Below are positions 12,758 through 22,500 of a stretch of 25,742 nt of DNA, one piece after another. This DNA is from a virus. The stretch covers positions 1-25,742 of IMG/VR virus record IMGVR_UViG_3300025642_000027, one strand, 5' to 3'. The notes beneath the pieces were generated by a model. It was not told where the DNA came from. It saw only the letters and a list, made by a program, of their open reading frames with translations, and did no database searches. Position numbers and translations under genes: made by a program. Position 1 is the first letter of the stretch, and the number at the start of each line of letters is the position of its first letter.

Positions 12758-13914
12758 AATGCCGGGTCTGTGAAAGTAATTGCAAGATGTTTTTAGACTT
12801 GGGGCGGCAACCGATAGCCAATAACTTCCTGACTCCTGAGAATTTTAAGGATGAGTGGTTCTACAATCTCCAAGTGTATTTTTGCCCTGACTGTTTCACG
12901 GCCCAGATCGGAGAATGCCCGGACAGCTCTGAGGTGTTTAATAAGGATTATTCTTTCTTCACCGGATCTTCACAACGCATGGTTAAACATTTTGCAAATT
13001 TGGCCGACAAGATAAAGAAATCATTTATGCCGAAAAACGGCTGCATCATGGAAATTGGAAGCAACGATGGGACATTTCTTGAGCATTTTAAAGACAATGT
13101 ACATCTCGGTTTCGATCCATCCGGGAGTGTTAATGATGTGGCAAGAGCTAAGGGTGTGAGAGTTTATCCTTATCCATTTGAGAACTTTGGAAACGTAGCG
13201 AGTGCATGGCCAAAAACTGATGTCTTCGTGTCGGCCAATTCATTCGCTCATATTTCAAACAGGCGCGGGGTTTTGGATGGTATCAAGCGAATGCTGGCTC
13301 CTGATGGGGTCTGGATAAATGAAGAGCCTTATCTTGGAAATATTATCAGTCGGTTGGAATATGACCAGTTTTATAACGAGCACACGTTTTACAGTTCAAT
13401 AGTTTCGATGCAAAAGACCTTGTATTTATACGACCTTGAGATAATGGATTTTGAGTTCTTATGGACTCACGGCGGGTCAATTCGGTATTTTGTGGGACAT
13501 AGAAAGCCGGGGTTACGCGAAAAGGTTGAGGATGCAATTAAGGCTGAGGGGCTTGACAATTTCGATGTTTTCAACAGTTTTGGAAAATTAGTGAAGTTCA
13601 GTGCAAAGAGATTAAAGCAACGATTGATAGACATAAAAAAGCCGGTCGTCGGGTACGGGGCGGCAGCGAAAAGCACCATCGTACTCAATTACTGCGATAT
13701 TGGTCCGGATATTGTGTCGAAGATTTACGATACAACGCCGGAGAAGCAGGGGAAGTTCTCACCTGGGATGCATGTACCGATCGTGTCCTATGAACAATTC
13801 AAAGAGGATAACCCATTGGATATAGTTTTATTTGCTTGGAATCATGCAAAAGAGATCTTTGCAAAAGAGGCTGGGATAGAACGTAACTGGATTATACCGA
13901 CAGGGGGGATATAA
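12754..13914 (+). CDS. Sugar C-methyltransferase
   Basis: A 386-residue member of the NDP-sugar C-methyltransferase family (TylC3/NovU type), which adds a methyl carbon to a 4-keto sugar to make a branched sugar. It has all three family parts: an N-terminal zinc site (Cys3, Cys6, Cys44, Cys47), a central SAM-binding domain (MEIGSNDGTFLEHF near 100, then ANSFAHISN and LAPDGVWINEEPY), and the C-terminal domain with KPVVGYGAAAKSTIVLNY. YNEHTFYSS lies at the expected active-site region. Start 12754 overlaps the previous stop (ATGA) and follows GGAGTGAAGGG. No 4,6-dehydratase is in the window, so the 4-keto sugar would come from the host or from outside the window. Confidence 0.88.
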   Translation: MKCRVCESNCKMFLDLGRQPIANNFLTPENFKDEWFYNLQVYFCPDCFTAQIGECPDSSEVFNKDYSFFTGSSQRMVKHFANLADKIKKSFMPKNGCIMEIGSNDGTFLEHFKDNVHLGFDPSGSVNDVARAKGVRVYPYPFENFGNVASAWPKTDVFVSANSFAHISNRRGVLDGIKRMLAPDGVWINEEPYLGNIISRLEYDQFYNEHTFYSSIVSMQKTLYLYDLEIMDFEFLWTHGGSIRYFVGHRKPGLREKVEDAIKAEGLDNFDVFNSFGKLVKFSAKRLKQRLIDIKKPVVGYGAAAKSTIVLNYCDIGPDIVSKIYDTTPEKQGKFSPGMHVPIVSYEQFKEDNPLDIVLFAWNHAKEIFAKEAGIERNWIIPTGGI

Positions 13915-14019
13915 ATGAAACTTGAATATAGGACTCTTGTAATCTGGCGGAAGGAATTACAGGATAAACCATTAACAATCAATAAAATAAGGGGGTTTAT
14001 TGAAAATGCGTGTATCTAA
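13915..14019 (+). CDS. 34-residue ORF between cassette genes
   Basis: A 34-codon ORF starting directly after the C-methyltransferase stop (TAAATG), with GGGGGG six bases upstream as a usable ribosome site. The product begins MKLEYRTLVIWRKELQDKPL and ends FIENACI; it is basic and overlaps the next gene by 14 bases in another frame. It may be a true small protein or only a leader that couples translation to the next gene. A radical SAM gene lies in the same cassette, so a modified peptide is conceivable, but no leader/core features are visible. Confidence 0.4.
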   Translation: MKLEYRTLVIWRKELQDKPLTINKIRGFIENACI

Positions 14020-14701
14020 TACAAGGCTCGCAATAGGCGTTCCACTTTCTTTTCCGTGGGTGCCATCAAGTTTTTTTCATTCGTTTATTCAGATGGAGAA
14101 ACCAGACTATATGTATTTATACGAAGATTCGACCGGGCCGATTCATGAGCTTAGAAATAACATGGTTGAAAAAGCTCAAATGATGGGAGCCACAAAATTG
14201 CTCATGTGTGATATCGATCAGGTGTATCACCCAAAAACGGTTACTAAACTTTTATCCCATAATCTTCCGGTAGTGGGGGCACTTGTCCACCGTCGTTATC
14301 CTCCGTTTGATAGTTTGATGATTAAGTTAGTTGACGTAGACGAACACACACAAGCCTATGCCAGTATCGACGATTGGGAGGAAGATGAACTCGTAGAAGT
14401 GGACGCTACAGGATGTGGATGTATTATGTACGATATGGAAGTTTTTCGGAAATTACCGCGTCCTTGGTACAAAGCATCATACGGTGCGGACGGAATGCCG
14501 ATAGGTGAGGATTTTGGTTTCTGCTCTGATCTAAAGGCAGCGGGTTACAAAATCTTTGTTGACACCTCAGTGCCTGCGGGACATTTGGCAACTATGATTA
14601 TAAACACGGCAACGAACAGGTTATACAGGGCAATGAAAAGCGAAAAGCAAAAAGAAGCAGCAAAGAGCGCAATGGGCATTGAAGAAAAGAAGTTTGCGTA
14701 A
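14006..14701 (+). CDS. Glycosyltransferase-like protein (GT-A type)
   Basis: A 231-residue protein with the outline of a short GT-A glycosyltransferase. It has LAIGVPLSFPWVPSSFFHSF at the start, ELRNNMVEKAQMMGATKLL, then CDIDQVYHP with DXD at residues 69-71, VDATGCGCIMYDMEVF and GEDFGFCSDLKAAGYKIFVD, ending in a HL pair near 193 often seen in such enzymes. I prefer ATG 14006 over the TTG at 14000, because GGGGG at 13991-13995 is ten bases from the ATG but only four from the TTG. The gene closes the sugar cassette, and its stop is followed at once by the second structured RNA element. Confidence 0.75.
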   Translation: MRVSNTRLAIGVPLSFPWVPSSFFHSFIQMEKPDYMYLYEDSTGPIHELRNNMVEKAQMMGATKLLMCDIDQVYHPKTVTKLLSHNLPVVGALVHRRYPPFDSLMIKLVDVDEHTQAYASIDDWEEDELVEVDATGCGCIMYDMEVFRKLPRPWYKASYGADGMPIGEDFGFCSDLKAAGYKIFVDTSVPAGHLATMIINTATNRLYRAMKSEKQKEAAKSAMGIEEKKFA

Positions 14702-14815
14702 CAATCAGGGTTCAGAAACTAAGCCTGGCCAGGCGATAGACTGACGTAAGAAACATTCAAAAGGTGGCATGCTGGTGCCAGCACATCAGCGGCTACCTTT
14801 TTTTGTTTGCCCTGA
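14702..14815 (+). other. Three-level structured RNA element, copy 2 (glycosyltransferase/tail tube gap)
   Basis: This element starts at the base after a stop codon, as copy 1 at 1869 does. The closing stem is TCAGGG (14705-14710) with CCCTGA (14810-14815). Inside are the palindromic hairpin GCCTGGCCAGGC, the word TAAGAAACATTCAA and a 9-bp stem AAAGGTGGC/GCTACCTTT (14760-14768 with 14792-14800) holding a GCTGG/CCAGC hairpin, then TTTTTTTGTTT. Copies 1 and 2 share CAATCAGGG, TAA(A)GAAA..TTCAA and TTTGCCCTGA, but the stems differ in sequence, so pairing is kept while bases change. The tail tube ribosome site follows 26 bases later. Confidence 0.6.
14760..14808 (+). terminator. Intrinsic-terminator-like hairpin before the tail tube gene
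   Basis: The 9-bp stem 14760-14768/14792-14800 (one G-T pair), with an inner 5-bp hairpin, is followed by seven T's, one G and three T's (14798-14808). It is a good intrinsic terminator in sequence, yet tail genes follow with no obvious promoter, so it is probably leaky or serves as a 3' end for sugar-cassette transcripts. Confidence 0.55.
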
Positions 14816-14853
14816 TGCAACAGTAACCATTTAACTTTCAGGAGGTAATTATC

Positions 14854-15300
14854 ATGGCAGATCGTGCGACCACGCTTAGTGGTAGATTTCAAAAGGTAAC
14901 ACTCGGACCCACAACGAAGATCCTTGGTGCCGGAACCTATACGATTTCAGGTATGACAAGGAGAACGGTGGATGCCGGCGAGTTTGGCGTAGACGTAGAC
15001 GTCTTTGAGTATGATAGTTCAGATGGTGGAACTATTTCGCTTGGAAGCTGTCTTTATGATCCTACGGATGTGCCGCAGAATACGCTAAGGTCAGCAGTTG
15101 AGGATAGCGTGAAACTCGGTCCCAGTCTTCTTACGTCAGGTATTCGATTCTGGATCAATTCGTCTTCTTATTGGACTATCGGAACCTCTGGCCACATCTT
15201 AATGACCAAGGCTGGAAATGTTGAAGCAGATCGGAATGGATTGGGGAAGACTTCATTCGAAGGTCAAGTCTCTGGTGCTTTCATGTATCTCAGTGCTTAA
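14854..15300 (+). CDS. Major tail tube protein (probable)
   Basis: A 148-residue protein in the position of the tail tube gene: after neck genes and directly before the tail assembly chaperone pair. AGGAGG at 14840-14845 with good spacing implies high expression, as expected for the most abundant tail protein. The sequence is Gly/Ser/Thr-rich and beta-like: TLSGRFQKVTLGPTTKILG, TYTISGMTRRTVDAGEFG, and a C-terminal GKTSFEGQVSGAFMYLSA. The GEFGVDVDVFEY part is compatible with the strand-loop-strand of tube subunits. The family was not matched by a signature, so the call rests on context and composition. Confidence 0.7.
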   Translation: MADRATTLSGRFQKVTLGPTTKILGAGTYTISGMTRRTVDAGEFGVDVDVFEYDSSDGGTISLGSCLYDPTDVPQNTLRSAVEDSVKLGPSLLTSGIRFWINSSSYWTIGTSGHILMTKAGNVEADRNGLGKTSFEGQVSGAFMYLSA

Positions 15301-15326
15301 ACCTTTTAACAACAGGGGGATTTATT

Positions 15327-15827
15327 ATGATTTTAGATATTAACACTGCTGATGAAGGCCAGTGGTTCACTTTTTTTTATAGTCATTTAGATCCGAATAC
15401 CTTGGAGCCAATCTACGATGATCCAATCGAGAATGGCCCAAGGATGAAGATTCGGAATCCCGCGTCACTGTGGAAGGATCGAAGTCAGAAGAAAAAGCAG
15501 AAAAAAGAGCATGTCTTCAATCCTAAAACCCGCGCGATGGATATGGTTTCAAGTGATGTTGATTTAACGGCAGCACAGAAGAAAGCTGAGAACGAGGAAT
15601 TCGTGGATTATGTCATTCAGGACGTTGAGCAATTTACGCTGAATGGAAAAGAGATAAAAGGGACCATTGCTGAGAAAGTTAAGGCAATGGAAAACCCCTT
15701 AATCTCCATGTTTGTCCAGCGATGTATTCAGCTTTTGCAGGAATCTGGGGTACAGGAGGCGGAAGCAGAGTCAAAAAACTCCTTGCCTGGATCGGGTTCT
15801 CGGACGACCAAGCCCAATCCAGGATAG
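15327..15827 (+). CDS. Tail assembly chaperone, upstream frame (G-like)
   Basis: A 166-residue protein equivalent to lambda gpG: the tail assembly chaperone that, with its frameshifted longer form, coats tape measure protein during tube assembly. It is charged and helical, with no membrane segment. The segment KDRSQKKKQKKEHVFNPKTR is strongly basic, and a helix EEFVDYVIQDVEQFTLNG follows. The last 15 codons form a linker (NSLPGSGSRTTKPNPG) typical of a frame not under fold constraint. A -1 slippery site lies at codons 150-151. AGGGGG precedes ATG by a normal distance. Confidence 0.8.
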   Translation: MILDINTADEGQWFTFFYSHLDPNTLEPIYDDPIENGPRMKIRNPASLWKDRSQKKKQKKEHVFNPKTRAMDMVSSDVDLTAAQKKAENEEFVDYVIQDVEQFTLNGKEIKGTIAEKVKAMENPLISMFVQRCIQLLQESGVQEAEAESKNSLPGSGSRTTKPNPG

Positions 15828-16147
15828 AGTATGATGATGGCACTGTATCGACGAAATGCGATCAGTGCCGGGCTATGTACGCGGAACGTACTCCCCCGGA
15901 GGAGCCCCCTTGCGAGATGTGTTGGGTTGACCTGATGCCGGAGAATCGGCAGGCAGTAGAGGTGTATATGATTGTCAGAGGTCAAATGATAACCGCTGGC
16001 ATGGGGCAGGTGATAGATTTATCAATCCCCGCCGTCAAGATCGTTATGGACCTCTATCCTGGAGGCATTGATGATCAATGGAAATGTCTGTCTAAAGTCC
16101 GCGCCGCCTTTCACGAATTTAAACCAAAGTCAGAGGAAAAACCATGA
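15722..16147 (+). CDS. Tail assembly chaperone, frameshift extension (T-like)
   Basis: The -1 frame relative to the upstream chaperone, open from about 15722 to the TGA at 16145-16147. It is most likely translated only as the tail of the G-T fusion, with the decoded part starting at CTC 15779 (LLAWIGFSDDQ). No ribosome site supports the ATG at 15722. The extension has four Cys in a possible zinc-binding arrangement (KCDQCRAMY and PPCEMCWVD), then helices with AVKIVMDLYPGG. In lambda the T part recruits tail tube subunits to tape-measure-bound chaperone; the same role is expected here. The start given is the beginning of the open frame from its first ATG. Confidence 0.75.
   Translation: MYSAFAGIWGTGGGSRVKKLLAWIGFSDDQAQSRIEYDDGTVSTKCDQCRAMYAERTPPEEPPCEMCWVDLMPENRQAVEVYMIVRGQMITAGMGQVIDLSIPAVKIVMDLYPGGIDDQWKCLSKVRAAFHEFKPKSEEKP
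15773..15823 (+). promoter_or_regulatory. Programmed -1 ribosomal frameshift site
   Basis: A_AAA_AAC (15773-15779) is a canonical slippery heptamer, in the correct zero-frame register of the upstream gene (codons AAA at 15774, AAC at 15777). After a 6-base spacer comes a stem-loop: CCTGGAT (15786-15792) with ATCCAGG (15817-15823), extended past one mismatch by GGG/CCC (15794-15796 with 15813-15815) plus T-G and T-A pairs. The zero-frame stop TAG follows at 15825. Shifting -1 enters the downstream frame and gives a fusion of 151 + 122 = 273 residues. Confidence 0.88.
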
Positions 16148-16167
16148 GGCTGGAAGGGTGAATAATT

Positions 16168-16578
16168 ATGCGCGTTGAATATTGGAAACCAGAGGAGGCA
16201 TATAAGGACTTCTCTTATATATCAAAGAAGAGAGTTTTAAAAGCAGCTAATGTCATCAAGGATGCCGTAGTGAGGCGATTGAGAAGTCAAATAGGCACAG
16301 GTAAAACAACCGGCATTAGTAGGCCAATGTATAAGAGCGGGCCATATGCCGGAGTGCCGTGGACTAAAAGAGATTTCGGGGAACTATTGAAAAGTGTAAG
16401 AGTGGTCCAAAAGAAAGAAAACTATGGTGTTGAAAAATTTGAAAAACAAAACGTGCGTGTCTATGTGGGCAATTACTATGCTTTTTATGCTGACATCTTT
16501 GAATTTTCAAAACCATTTATGCGCCCCGCCGTTGCAGATACATTAGATGAAGTTAAAGACATATTGGGTACGAAATAA
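16168..16578 (+). CDS. HK97 gp10-like neck/tail protein
   Basis: A 136-residue protein resembling the HK97 gp10 family, small head-tail joining or tail completion proteins. Features are an early helix rich in Lys/Arg (SKKRVLKAANVIKDAVVRRL), a Gly/Pro loop (SGPYAGVPW), a strand segment NVRVYVGNYYAFYADIFEF, and the near-terminal SKPFMRPAVADTLDEVKDIL, where PFMRPA is the most characteristic motif. GAAGGGTGA lies ahead of ATG. In most phages this gene lies between head closure and tail terminator; here it sits between chaperones and tape measure. Its stop overlaps the tape measure ATG by one base. Confidence 0.7.
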   Translation: MRVEYWKPEEAYKDFSYISKKRVLKAANVIKDAVVRRLRSQIGTGKTTGISRPMYKSGPYAGVPWTKRDFGELLKSVRVVQKKENYGVEKFEKQNVRVYVGNYYAFYADIFEFSKPFMRPAVADTLDEVKDILGTK

Positions 16579-19500
16579 TGGCAACTCATAGAATAGGAAA
16601 AATCTTTGTTGAAATTGATTTAGATCCTAATCGGTTTTATAAGTCTCAAAAGAATATTCTGAATGAGATCAAAAACGGCGCGAAGGTGTTTGAGAAAAAT
16701 TATAGAAACTTGGGGATCAAGAGTGGTGCTGCTTATGATCTTATGCGGGCTCAAGCTGAAGCGTCTTTTAAGGCAATCAAAAAAAGCGGCCGTGCCACCA
16801 TTGATGATATGGTAAGGGCTGAGAGGGCCAAGGCCACCAAAATACAACAGATTAATGAACAGCAATATGGAAAGCAAATTTCCATGATGCACAAGTTTAA
16901 AAAGAATTACCTGGCTATATCAGCAAGCATAGCGGCGTCTCTTTATGTGCTTCAGCGTGCTACCCGGCCATTTGTGGTGGCATTTGAAAAAGGTTTTAAC
17001 GCGGTTGAAGATTACGCTCAGTCTGTTGCAGGTTTAGCGGCCATGGTGGTTACTTTCACTGAGCGTTCAAAGGGTGTCTCTCTCTCTGATCAATGGGAAT
17101 TGGGTCTAAAATATTCAACGGCTATGGTTCCTATCCTTGAAAACCTGGCAGCCAAAACGCTTCTTTCAGGAAAAGAAACCACCGCTCTTGCGAACGCTTT
17201 TGCCAGGGCCGGGGTGTTCCTTAACGCTTCAAACGAAAAACAGGTCGAGAGCTTTACAAGGATCTCAAATGCACTACCTTTAATGACCGCAGGCCAGGAA
17301 ATCATGAAGCAGATTAACTCTGAAATCAGAGCTGTCATGACCGGTGCAAATGCTGCAACGTCTATGATGCTTCAAACTCTCAGAGCAATAGATCCGGAGC
17401 TTGACAAAAATTTAAAGACATGGCGGGCAGAAGGAACCGTACTTGAACATATAGGGGATTTACTCGTTGGTTTTGGTCCAGCTACAGAGCTACTTGAAAA
17501 GCAATGGCAAGCTGTGAAATCAACCATTGAAACAACTGCTACTCAGATTTTAAGAGGGTTAATGAAACCCGCATATGAATCTATTATCGAAAGTACAATA
17601 GAATTAAACAATTGGCTTCTCAAAAACAAGGAAACAATAACTAACTGGGGAATATCATTTAGGATCACCCTGATTAGCGTGGAAGCTGAAGTGCTCCGCC
17701 TTGCTATGCTCCTTGATAAGTTTGGCGGAACTTTCACATCAGCGCAGATGCTTCTTTACGGACCTGGCTCTGCCTTGGGATTTAAGAGTAGTGTAAAAAG
17801 ATTTGAAGCGGCTGCTAAGGCTAATATGGAATACGCGGCCAGATATGCGGAAAACGACAAACGGCTTGAAGAATTGGCACGAAATCAGATCGCGTTAGAG
17901 CAGGAATTGGCTGACGGAAGTGTTTCAGCGGCTCAACAAAAGGCAGACGCATCGACCGAATTCACGGCAAAGATTGTCAAAGATTTAGATGCTCAAAAGA
18001 GAGCAATGAAGGAAGCCGCAGAACAAGCTAAAGCATTAGTCACTGCAATAAAGGAGCTGGCTTGGGGGCTGGCAAATCTACCCGATGAAGATCCTTCAGG
18101 TTTATTCGCATTTATCAATCAAGAGGATCTTTACTTTGACATAGAACTTGGTCCAGGTTTCGCAGATGCTAAAAAGGTATTGGCAGCGGTGGCGAAAGAA
18201 GTCAAGAAAACTACAGACTATTTCAAGGAGTTAGATGATTTAATGAAGCAGGCCGGGGATTCTTTTTCTGGCAATACCTTTGCTAATACTATGGCGGATG
18301 ACATTGGTAAAGTTGTGATCTCCATGCAGGAACTTATGGAGATGTATGAAGAGCAGGCCGAGATCCAGAAGGAACTTGCAGAGGCTCGGAAGGAAGCCTA
18401 CAAGATAAACGATATTGATAAAAGGACCAAGGCCCTTGAAAAGATCGGTGATATTGAAGAAACAATGATGAAGAGCCAATTGTCTGGGTATCGTCAGCTC
18501 TTTGGTGCAACAGCGCAAATGTTTGAGGAAAATTCATCAGCGAGGCAGGCTATGCACACCGCCGAAATGGTGTTTGCTGCTGCTGAGATTGCCATAGGAT
18601 TAAAGAAAGCTCTTGTCAATGCGGTTGCAGCTACGACAGCACAAGGATCAATTCCCATAGCTGGTTTCGCTATGGTAGCGGCCATGGCGGTAATGATGGG
18701 GGCTATATTAGCACAAATAGGCGGATCATTTTCTGGAGGAAGTGGCTCCGCACCCTCTGTGGCACAACTTCCACAAAGCACAGTCCTTGGAGCAGATCCG
18801 GGAACAGCCAGCGAGTCCATATCAAACGCCTTCGAAATGCTTGAAGATGTCAATGCAGACCAGTACGCAGCATTGTTGGATATTTACCATGCAATTCAGG
18901 ACCTGAATCAAAATATCACAGGTCTTGTAACAGCAATAGTAAAGGGGAGTGGCAGTGTCGGTGGTGGGTATGGGGCGATTAGCAGTCCTGAAATGGAGTG
19001 GAATGCTCAGATTGAAAATAAATGGGAGGAGTTTTCAAACGCTTTTGCAAAATTTTTGTCTCTTGATCCAATAGTTAGCATGTTAATGAAATTTACAGGG
19101 GGGCTCCTTGCAAGCCTGCTTGGGAAAATCTTTGGTGGTGGGGGCTGGCAAGTTTTAGAGGCAGCAGGTATTGAATTACGAAATATAGATTTTGGAAAAA
19201 TCTTGCAAGGCATGGAGATTACAGCAGTAGCTTTTGCAAGACTTTTCAAGCACACGGAAGGAGGATTGGTCCACAGTGATAAAGATGAGCGCTGGACTGA
19301 ATATGCAGAACTTGACCAGGACGTAATTCGATTACTGACTGATATTTTTAAGAATATTGGTGAAGCTATGGTGGCTCTTTCCAAAGGATTAGGAACTGAT
19401 GTTCAAGCAGTATATGATTATATCATCCCAAAAATGCAAATCAATCTAAACGGGCTGAATGCAGAGCAAATCGATAAAGCCATGCAAGCATTCTTTGCAA

Positions 19501-22500
19501 ATCTAACAGACACCATGGCTGAAGATTTGTTCGGGCCGATAATTAAACAATATCAACAGGTAGACGAAGGTCTTTACGAAACAGCTGTCCGTCTTGTAAT
19601 GCAAAAAGAGATATTCTTATCAGTCCTTGATATGACGGGCAAGGCTTTTGAAGGAACAGCCGAAGAAGCCATAGCCATGAGCCAAGCTGTTATTGAGGCC
19701 GCTGGGGGTTTTGAAAAGTTTGCTGAATCAATAGAATCTTATTACGATGCGTTTTTTACTGAAGCTGAACAGCTTGCATTCTTGGGCAGTAGTCTATCAG
19801 AATCATTCATGGAACTTGATTTAGTTATGCCGGGCACAAAACAAGGTTTCCGTGATCTAATTGAAGGGATAGACCTTACGACTGAATCCGGGCAGGACTT
19901 ATATGCAGCCTTACTTTCCATCGCCGGGGCAAGCGGTGAATATTATGATGCCCTTGAAGACGCTGCAAAACAACTTGCAGATGCTGAGAAATCTTTACAT
20001 GAAACGCAAATGGAATCAATCGTGAGAGGGGTTGTTGATGACTTCAATGATATTTATGAAGCCCTGGGAATGTTGTATGGATTAGGATCCACGACAGCTT
20101 CGGGGATGCAGGTTGAAATTGCAAATAAAATAGAAGCAAATCAACTACAACAAGCAGCTTTATTAGCATCAGAGGTTGCGAAAGCCTCATCTTTTGAAGC
20201 ATTGTTAACAGTTTTAGAAAATGAAAATCTTCTCATCCAAAGTCGTATAGTAGGTGCGAAAGCATATTTTGAAGGATATCTGTCAGACATGATAATTACT
20301 GGGGACGTAGAGGGTCAAGCAGACATTACACAAGTATTGGCAGATCTTGAACAAGGAACCTTGTCATCAGCCCTTACGTGGTTAAATGCTGAAATTGCAC
20401 GTCTCCAAGCAGGGGGCGATTCGGCAGAAGCGATTGCGGCTTTGGCATCTGCATTGTTAGACCTCGAAGCAGCAGCTATACGATTAGCAGAATTTGAGAA
20501 AAGGCAATTGGTAGCCATAAAGGTTGATATGGGCCTTCAAGATGAAGTCGTTTTTGAGCAATTTAGATTTGATGAGATTGCAGCTCGATATGAAGGTTCT
20601 TTTGAAGACACAATTGATTGGTTTGCAAATGCAACTCTTGATGACATAAAAGCCATAGCGGATACATTAGGGATTAATTGGCTTGAAATCGCAACGGATG
20701 TCGGTTTCTTAGTTGGATATTTTGATGATCTTCAAGCTGCCATAACAAAAATAACAGAGAATCAATGGGAGTTGTTGGGTACTACTGAAGAAGAACGTAT
20801 TAAAGAAATAGAGAACAGATATGCAAGAATAACTGGACCAGAGCCACCTGATTCAAGAATGCCTGTCCTTATCCCCACATTAGAAGGCATAATATCATTT
20901 ATTGATCATCTTAGTACAATGAGACCAGAAAAAGTTATTGCATTAGCAGAGCATTATGAAGTTACGATTGATCAATTATTTGAAGATTTATTTTTCCTGA
21001 AAGATGCTTTTGAGATTGCAGAGGAATCGGTTGAGGATTTTGCGGAAAAGATAAAGGATATTTTTGCTCAAATAAGGGAAAATATAGAGATATCTCAATG
21101 GACGCAAGCAAGACCAAACGCTACTACTGCCGATTATTGGTTCTCGCAGATTGGAGATATGCAAGCACGGATTCTACCTGGAGCCGAAGACCCATTGGTA
21201 AAAGGTGATCTTGTTACAATGTCAGAGCTCGTAACAAAATGGTATGATGCTGCTATTCAAGTTGCGCAAACCTGGGAACAGGTTGCAGATAGCATTGAAG
21301 GTCTAATCAGCCAGGTTGATAGCCTCGTTAATAGCATCAAATATTCCACTCTGAATGTCGGACTACCGGCTCAAAAATTCACGGAAGCTGAGCAAGATTA
21401 TGCTACTCTAAAAGCAGCAGCAGAAACAGGTGGCCAGGCTGAGATACAAGAGTATTTAAGTTTTGTTCAGACATACCTCCAGCAGGCTCAGGATGAGTTT
21501 AAATCAAGCGAAGCGTACCAGCAAATCTATACGGATGTTATGGCAGATCTTGAAACAGTCAAGGGTGACCTCGAAGCTGGGGGTTACGATCAGAAAATCT
21601 ATGATGAGCTTACAACCATAGATGCCACATTACAAGCCAGACTGACTGAGATTAATGAAACCTTTCTTGGCTTTGAAGACTGGATTAATGCTGCACTGGA
21701 AGACTTTGAAGGGTTTGGAACATGGATTGTCCAGTTTGAAGGGATAGATCAAACTAATTTTGACGATGTTATGGGTTTCTTGGCAGATGTTGTTGATGGA
21801 ACCTCTTGGGAATCAGCCATCACATTATATTTCCTTGGAGAAATTGATTGGGATTCTTACGATGTAGAAGATGTACAAAGACAGCTTAATGATATAATTG
21901 AAGGTGCCGGTTGGAACTCGACAGCAATGGTAACAATTGTATCTAATATCAACTGGGCTGCATGGACTGCTGCTGAAATAGAAGCCTGGCTTACGGCTTT
22001 ACAGGAAAATATCGACGAAGAAATGTGGACATCTGCTGCATTCATTCATATGATTGCTGATATTAATTGGGATCAGATTGATCCAACAGCAGTAAGTATC
22101 CTTCTTCAAAATATGGTTGATGCTGTGGGATGGGATGCCGATGCTACTGTATTACTCATAGCTCGTATCTCATGGGATCAGATCGATCCTGCTTTAGTTT
22201 TGCAGTATCTACAACAAATGATAACGGACCTTGGAACTTGGGATGCAATAGCTATAACTACTTTAATAGCCAATGTTAATTGGGGATCATGGAGCGCCGC
22301 AGAGATTGAGGCACTGCTACTATTATTACAGGATACTGTTAATGGTGAGGATTGGAATGCCACATCCATAGTCACTTTATTTGCAAGTATTAATTGGGAT
22401 ATAATTGATCCCATTGCAATACAAGCCTTATTACAACAAATGATAACAGATCTTGGAACTTGGGATGCACCTGCTATAGTAGCATTAGCAGCAAGTGTTA

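Noticed and set aside
9361-14019. Ribosomally made, modified peptide (RiPP) cluster
   Set aside because: The radical SAM gene is surrounded by glycosyltransferases and a sugar methyltransferase; no precursor peptide with leader/core features, protease or transporter is visible.
14738-14760. Hammerhead-ribozyme-like words (CTGACG and GAAAC)
   Set aside because: The words are adjacent with no helix II between them, the CTGANGA core is incomplete, and no cleavage-site helix is apparent.
15722-15778. Independent start of the second chaperone at ATG 15722
   Set aside because: No Shine-Dalgarno sequence, and the slippery heptamer plus stem-loop explain expression as a -1 fusion.
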